Assembly (NCBI GenBank): GCA_003170655.1
Contig: PMYY01000254.1
Location: 239-9,790 of the forward strand
Length of the DNA stretch: 9,552 nt
Source of the DNA: Nitrospiraceae bacterium
GTDB lineage: Bacteria > Nitrospirota > Thermodesulfovibrionia > Thermodesulfovibrionales > Dissulfurispiraceae
Reading direction: 5' to 3'
The stretch's first letter is position 1; every line of letters starts with the position of its first letter. Below, piece after piece: positions 6,611 to 9,552 of this stretch. A program made the translations under genes and the position numbers. The notes beneath the pieces are model-generated. The model was not told the DNA's origin. It was given only the letters and a program-made list of their open reading frames with translations, and ran no database searches.

Positions 6611-6703
6611 AAGTAAGCACTTTCCTTTCGCCGGTATGATGCCTGAATCCCTTAGGATTGGAAGCTCCATACTGTGTCCGAACATGCTGATCTTAATATA
6701 TAT

Positions 6704-6709
6704 ATTATA
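6704..6709 (-). promoter_or_regulatory. candidate -10 element of the LarA-like gene
   Basis: The minus strand reads a perfect TATAAT at 6709-6704 within an AT-rich run. The 17-bp-upstream hexamer (CTGCAA) is weak. It would give a leader of roughly 85-90 nt before ATG 6610, containing a short AATCC/GGATT hairpin (6646-6659). Confidence 0.35.
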
Positions 6710-7121
6710 GCGGGCGATGACAAACATTGCAGCTACGAAGTGCTATTTTGAAAGGTTGCGATAATTTGTTTCCGGCAATAACCAAAATTCAGGACTGATT
6801 GGCACTCAAGGAGGTGGAACATCTTCATTCCTCAGCTAGTCAGATCAAGGCGTGTTATTAGTAAACAATCCACGACGGATCAATAATATTTCTTAATCAT
6901 CGATTTTGCAATACTGCGACTACGCGTGATTTTCAGTAACAACCAAGTCAACAGCCTCGATGCTGCCCATGTGTGAATAACGACATGTATCCGGGCTTGC
7001 AAATTTATTGACAATGGCGTCTGAGAGCGAAAAAGAACAATTGAAATCAATGGTCAGTGTCAATTATTCATGGGATAAGGTGATTGTATTGGATAGTATA
7101 AGTGGAAATAACATACTGGAC

Positions 7122-7510
7122 TGTTGATCGGCACGGCCATGTTACCCACTTTTGGGCCAAATCGGCGTTCAACTCTGCCCCACCGAAGAATATCTTAATA
7201 TGTTGTTATTAAAACAGCAGTATCGACACTTCGCGGGTCAATATTCGATGCCGATATACACTGAGCTGCCGAGAGAGCTTCAAAAGGATAATACTTAATG
7301 AGGAAACAATTCCAACTTTCTCAAAGCTAGGGAGTAAGATTACGATTACAGGAATCAAATCATCATGCAAATGTTTCGTCTTGACGTCGACACTTTCCCC
7401 CTTAAAGTGGCAGGTTTGCTCCGAAATCCATGGCAGGAATAATTGGAACAGGCGGCAGGAAAGAGATGAGTGGCAGCAATGGTCCGAAAGATGCACGTGT
7501 CAAATGCACA
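7122..7510. mobile_element. probable internally deleted IS21-family element
   Basis: The left edge begins TGTTGATCGGCACGGCCAT (from 7122). The right edge on the opposite strand begins TGTGCATTTGACACGTGCAT (from 7510). Allowing one gap the two agree at about 13 of 19 positions and both start TGT, as IS21-family ends do. Inside the right edge four GTGGCAG-type motifs recur at 7407, 7430, 7452 and 7470, twice followed by TCCGAAA; this resembles the iterated transposase-binding repeats of IS21-type ends. Near the left edge, 7145-7182 (CACTTTTGGGCCAAAT, CTGCCCCACC) resembles other IS21-type end sequence from memory. No istA or istB coding sequence remains in the 389 bp. No target-site duplication is obvious. 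The iterations are seen; the family is inferred. Confidence 0.45.
7407..7489 (+). repeat. four iterated GTGGCAG-type motifs
   Basis: GTGGCAGG (7407), ATGGCAGG (7430), GCGGCAGG (7452) and GTGGCAGC (7470) recur at intervals of 23, 22 and 18 bp. TCCGAAA follows the first and fourth, and TTGGAA follows the second. The regular spacing of about two helical turns suggests binding sites for one protein. The best explanation is the end of an IS21-type element. Confidence 0.6.
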
Positions 7511-7565
7511 CTTATGAACACGAAACCGCGCCAACTCAAAACGGTGCGGACATAAACGATGAAAT

Positions 7566-8105
7566 TCAGAACCAGTATTCCGGGTATTTCCTGCTACGCG
7601 CGATGTTGTTGGTTATAAGGGCCACTATAAGCAGCACGAGCGCACCGGCACCGGCGGGCACAAAGGGATAGAGAAAGCCGAGACTGTGAATCTTGTCGCC
7701 TCCTATTACAGCGATAAGTGCCGTTGCTCCGCCTGGTGGATGGAGTGTCTTCGTTAGGCCCATTACTGCGATTGCCAACGATACGGCAAGTGCGGATGAC
7801 AGTATGATGTTATACGGCATGAGTTGAAAACTGAGAACTCCCACCAGTCCTGATATTACATGACCTCCGATCAGGTTTCGCGGTTGTGCGAGAGGACTCT
7901 TAATTGCTCCATAGACCAGAACCGCCGATGCTCCCATCGACCCGATGATAAGTACTAGGTCTCTCGGTTCGAAAAAATAGTGGGATAAGAAGCCGCAGGT
8001 ACCTATGCCCAAAAATCCGCCAAGAAAAGAACAGAGTATTTCTCGCATCGGCATGCGAGGAGGGATCTGCGCACCACCTTTCATCTTCGCGAAGAATGCC
8101 TTCAT
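7566..8105 (-). CDS. HPP-family integral membrane protein
   Basis: This 179-residue protein is a member of the HPP family (PF04982), small inner-membrane proteins, some of which have been linked to nitrite transport in chloroplasts and cyanobacteria; most have no proven substrate. The signature LHPPGGATALIAVIGG lies at residues 121-136. Hydrophobic segments are at about 24-44, 49-67, 82-98, 100-118, 123-136 and 145-166, giving about four to five membrane spans. The N-terminus is basic and cytoplasmic. The ATG (8105) overlaps the stop of the CBS gene as ATGA, so translation is probably coupled; the upstream Shine-Dalgarno is weak, which fits. The gene pair suggests that the CBS protein gates or senses for the membrane protein, as in known HPP-CBS fusions. 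Substrate unknown. Confidence 0.88.
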   Translation of the reverse strand: MKAFFAKMKGGAQIPPRMPMREILCSFLGGFLGIGTCGFLSHYFFEPRDLVLIIGSMGASAVLVYGAIKSPLAQPRNLIGGHVISGLVGVLSFQLMPYNIILSSALAVSLAIAVMGLTKTLHPPGGATALIAVIGGDKIHSLGFLYPFVPAGAGALVLLIVALITNNIARSRKYPEYWF

Positions 8106-8677
8106 CTCGGTTGAGCGGCCTTTACGATATCTGCCCGTGAGATAATGCCGATCAGTTTACCACTATCGTCGACTACAGGAAGCCGCTTGATCCTCCTTTC
8201 AGATAATATCTTGGCGGCCTCTCCGATATCCGATCCCTTGTGAATTGCAATGGCAGGAGCAGACATGATATCGCCGACTTTGTTTCCTTTTCTATGGCCG
8301 GCAATGGGCTCGCCCAGCAGTCTCCTGATGATATCCTTGAAGGTGAAGCCGTTCTCCATTCCTGCGGCGCCGAGTATGTCGATCTCAGAAACGACACCAA
8401 GGACCAGACCGTCGTTGTCGACCACTGGTAGTCCGCTGATCCGGTTTTCCGACAGAAGCCGTACGGCTGTGGCGATATCATCGTCCTTTCCGACAGACAC
8501 AACTGTAGATGTCATAGCATCCGCAACCGCCACCGATGCTGCAAGTCTTTGGCGGGCGTGCTTAAGGGCAAGGGAGTATATCTTTTTCAGGTCCTCTTCT
8601 GTGACGTCGACGTACGATCCTAAATCATTCAAGGCTTCTCTTAAATCCTCATCGGTGAACTCGGAACTGTCCGGCAT
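8102..8677 (-). CDS. tandem CBS-domain protein
   Basis: A soluble 191-residue protein with an acidic N-terminal helix-rich segment (1-45) and two CBS domains at about 51-105 (VADAMTSTVVSVGKDD to GVVSEIDIL) and 133-188 (VGDIMSAPAIAIHKGSD to GIISRADIV). Each domain keeps the usual LPVVD-x-x-G-x-x-x-G pattern (83-94 and 166-177). CBS pairs bind adenine nucleotides and regulate partner proteins. As the first gene of the operon with the HPP protein (4-bp overlap), it probably controls that transporter. The ATG at 8677 is preceded by GGGGG with about six bases spacing. What ligand binds is not readable. Confidence 0.88.
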   Translation of the reverse strand: MPDSSEFTDEDLREALNDLGSYVDVTEEDLKKIYSLALKHARQRLAASVAVADAMTSTVVSVGKDDDIATAVRLLSENRISGLPVVDNDGLVLGVVSEIDILGAAGMENGFTFKDIIRRLLGEPIAGHRKGNKVGDIMSAPAIAIHKGSDIGEAAKILSERRIKRLPVVDDSGKLIGIISRADIVKAAQPR

Positions 8678-8729
8678 GTCGCCCCCGCTATGAATTGTTT
8701 ATCTACAGAATATCAAGACAGTGGCCAAT

Positions 8730-8758
8730 TTGCTATGATGTGAATCATATCCTATACT
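8730..8758 (+). promoter_or_regulatory. candidate sigma70 promoter of the thioredoxin-domain gene
   Basis: TTGCTA (8730-8735) and TATACT (8753-8758) are separated by 17 bp, with 4/6 and 5/6 consensus matches. Transcription would start near 8765, about 48 nt before the ATG at 8813. Confidence 0.5.
8734..8749. promoter_or_regulatory. FNR/CRP-like palindrome in the divergent promoter region
   Basis: TATGATGTGAATCATA is a perfect 6-4-6 inverted repeat containing TGAT-N4-ATCA, the core of FNR/Dnr-type sites (TTGAT-N4-ATCAA). It sits between the -35 and -10 of the rightward promoter. Leftward, a TATTCT (8712-8707) would place its centre near -41.5, the usual class II activation position. The regulator is inferred. 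Confidence 0.4.
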
Positions 8759-8812
8759 TTAAAAATGCAAGGTGCCGATAATTAGCGGGACCTGAGAGCG
8801 CGAGGAGGAGCA

Positions 8813-9552
8813 ATGCCTAACAGACTGGCTGAAGCAAAAAGTCCCTATCTGCGGAAGGCCGCCGGACAGCCGGTAGACTGGATTGAGTGGGGTGATGAGG
8901 CCTTTGAGCAGGCGAGAAAGCGAGACTGTCCCATACTCCTGTCGGTCGGAGGAGTATGGTGTCACTGGTGTCACGTTATGGCCCATGAGAGCTTCGAGAA
9001 TGAGGAGATAGCAGGAATAATCAACGAGCATTATGTGCCGGTCAAGGTCGACCGTGACGAGCGGCCCGATATAGACAGGCGTTACCAGGATGCGGTGATG
9101 AGGATTACAGGCAATGGCGGATGGCCACTCACAGCGTTTCTGACCCCTGAGGGCAAGATATTTTTTGGCGGCACATACTTCCCGCCGGATGACCGAGGGG
9201 GAAGACCGGGGCTTAAGACTCTTCTTCTCAGACTCTCGGAATTACACCACAATGACAGGGAACGTATTGAGGAGGCCGCTGACGAGCTTTATAAAAATAT
9301 GCTGAATGAGGCTTCGATGGACATGAAATCCGAGTCTGACGAAACGATCATCAAAAGAGGTGTTGACTCGACACTCTCCGTGTTGGATGCGAACTACGGA
9401 GGTCTTGGCAAAGCCCCTAAATTTCATCACGCCTCAGCTTTCGAATTTCTTATCAACTACAATTTTTTTGCGAACGACATGTTGATCGCAAAGGGTATTA
9501 CCGATGCTCTTGATGCTATGGCAAAAGGGGGTGTTTACGACCACCTCCTCGG
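8813..9552 (+). CDS. DUF255/YyaL-type thioredoxin-domain protein, 5' part
   Basis: The first 246 codons of a long protein whose family members are normally about 600-700 residues (thioredoxin-like N-terminal domain plus a glycoside-hydrolase-like alpha/alpha barrel). Family landmarks: NRLAEAKSPYL (3-13), QPVDWIEWGDEAF (19-31), W49-C50-H-W-C53-H (the CxxC active-site motif), VKVDRDERPDID (77-88), TGNGGWPLTAFLTPEG (99-114), GGTYFPP (119-125) and YGGLGKAPKFHH (195-206). The ATG at 8813 follows AGGAGG (8803-8808) by four bases. The protein is presumably cytoplasmic; its substrate is unknown and it may have thiol-redox or sugar-linked activity. The gene runs off the window, so its C-terminal barrel cannot be checked. 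It is divergent from the CBS/HPP operon. Confidence 0.9.
   Translation, partial: MPNRLAEAKSPYLRKAAGQPVDWIEWGDEAFEQARKRDCPILLSVGGVWCHWCHVMAHESFENEEIAGIINEHYVPVKVDRDERPDIDRRYQDAVMRITGNGGWPLTAFLTPEGKIFFGGTYFPPDDRGGRPGLKTLLLRLSELHHNDRERIEEAADELYKNMLNEASMDMKSESDETIIKRGVDSTLSVLDANYGGLGKAPKFHHASAFEFLINYNFFANDMLIAKGITDALDAMAKGGVYDHLL

Larger units (their letters stand above)
6611..7565. other. 955 bp without an intact gene
   Basis: The right part of the LarA-like leader and promoter lies at 6611-6740. An orphan perfect Shine-Dalgarno-like AAGGAGGTGG is at 6808-6817 with no start codon after it. From 6820 to about 7120 I see nothing. A probable shrunken IS21-family element occupies about 7122-7510. 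The remaining bases up to the HPP gene stop are featureless. ORFs of 64-96 codons here on both strands overlap the repeats and look like chance. Confidence 0.6.

Noticed and set aside
6173..6616. 147-codon plus-strand ORF opposite the LarA-like gene
   Set aside because: Antisense shadow over the conserved part of the LarA-like domain; composition unlike a protein family.
6611..6727. 39-residue N-terminal extension of the LarA-like protein
   Set aside because: The frame is open, but a well-placed AAAGGAAAG precedes ATG 6610 and a TATAAT lies inside the extension, so it is more likely leader.
7407..7489. CRISPR-like array
   Set aside because: The repeated unit is only about 8 bp, degenerate, with 10-15 bp between units; far too short for CRISPR repeats and spacers.
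7209..7671. Two ORFs (95 codons minus, 96 codons plus) in the gap before the HPP gene
   Set aside because: They overlap each other and the iterated IS21-like motifs; the second also runs into the HPP gene on the other strand. No family resemblance.
8250..8693. 147-codon plus-strand ORF opposite the CBS gene
   Set aside because: Serine-rich antisense reading of the tandem CBS coding region.

Overview
The window looks like a chromosomal stretch from an anaerobic or facultative bacterium, most plausibly Desulfobacterota (deltaproteobacteria) or Nitrospirota. This is inferred only from the gene mix: a QueG-like double [4Fe-4S] protein, a TAXI-type solute receptor, a LarA-like racemase homologue, a CBS/HPP pair, a BON/SagB-type pair and a DUF255-type thioredoxin protein. 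Nothing in the sequence fixes the species. Intact genes and visibly decaying ones are interspersed, with several long stretches that hold no intact gene.

Layout: a strong hairpin (9-36) opens the window, followed by a broken TAXI receptor gene (218-1205, one frameshift and one in-frame stop) and an unrecognised 97-codon ORF overlapping its end. A gene-poor stretch (1465-1887) holds a short relic that I read as flavodoxin-like. Next come the QueG-like double-cluster protein (1888-2610, +) and, convergent to it, a two-gene operon on the minus strand: a BON-like 67-residue protein (3803-3600) and a SagB-type nitroreductase (3594-2842). A Fur-like palindrome overlaps the -10 of that operon's best promoter. 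A second copy of the flavodoxin-like relic (3975-4085) lies beyond the operon. It is followed by a metallophosphoesterase (4200-5111, +) whose C-terminus runs into the remains of a flavin reductase gene (5084-5266).

The minus strand then carries a LarA-like (DUF2088) protein (6610-5372). The 955 bp upstream of it contain no intact gene. They do contain what appears to be an internally deleted IS21-family element (about 7122-7510), recognised by iterated GTGGCAG-type motifs and imperfect terminal repeats. Further right, on the minus strand, an HPP-family membrane protein (8105-7566) and a tandem-CBS protein (8677-8102) overlap by 4 bp and form one operon. Divergent from them is the start of a DUF255/YyaL-type thioredoxin-domain protein (8813 onward, cut by the window end). 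The shared intergenic region holds a good sigma70 promoter and an FNR/CRP-like palindrome.

How the genes relate: several encode redox, flavin or Fe-S proteins (QueG-like, SagB-type, thioredoxin-domain), and the relics are also flavin related (flavodoxin-like, flavin reductase). The window therefore resembles a redox-accessory neighbourhood undergoing gene loss. I see no defence system, CRISPR array, tRNA or rRNA. The observations most worth a second look are the duplicated flavodoxin-like relic whose core differs only at silent positions, the shrunken IS21-like element, the two candidate operators, and the LarA-like protein that keeps the spacing of the LarA catalytic residues.
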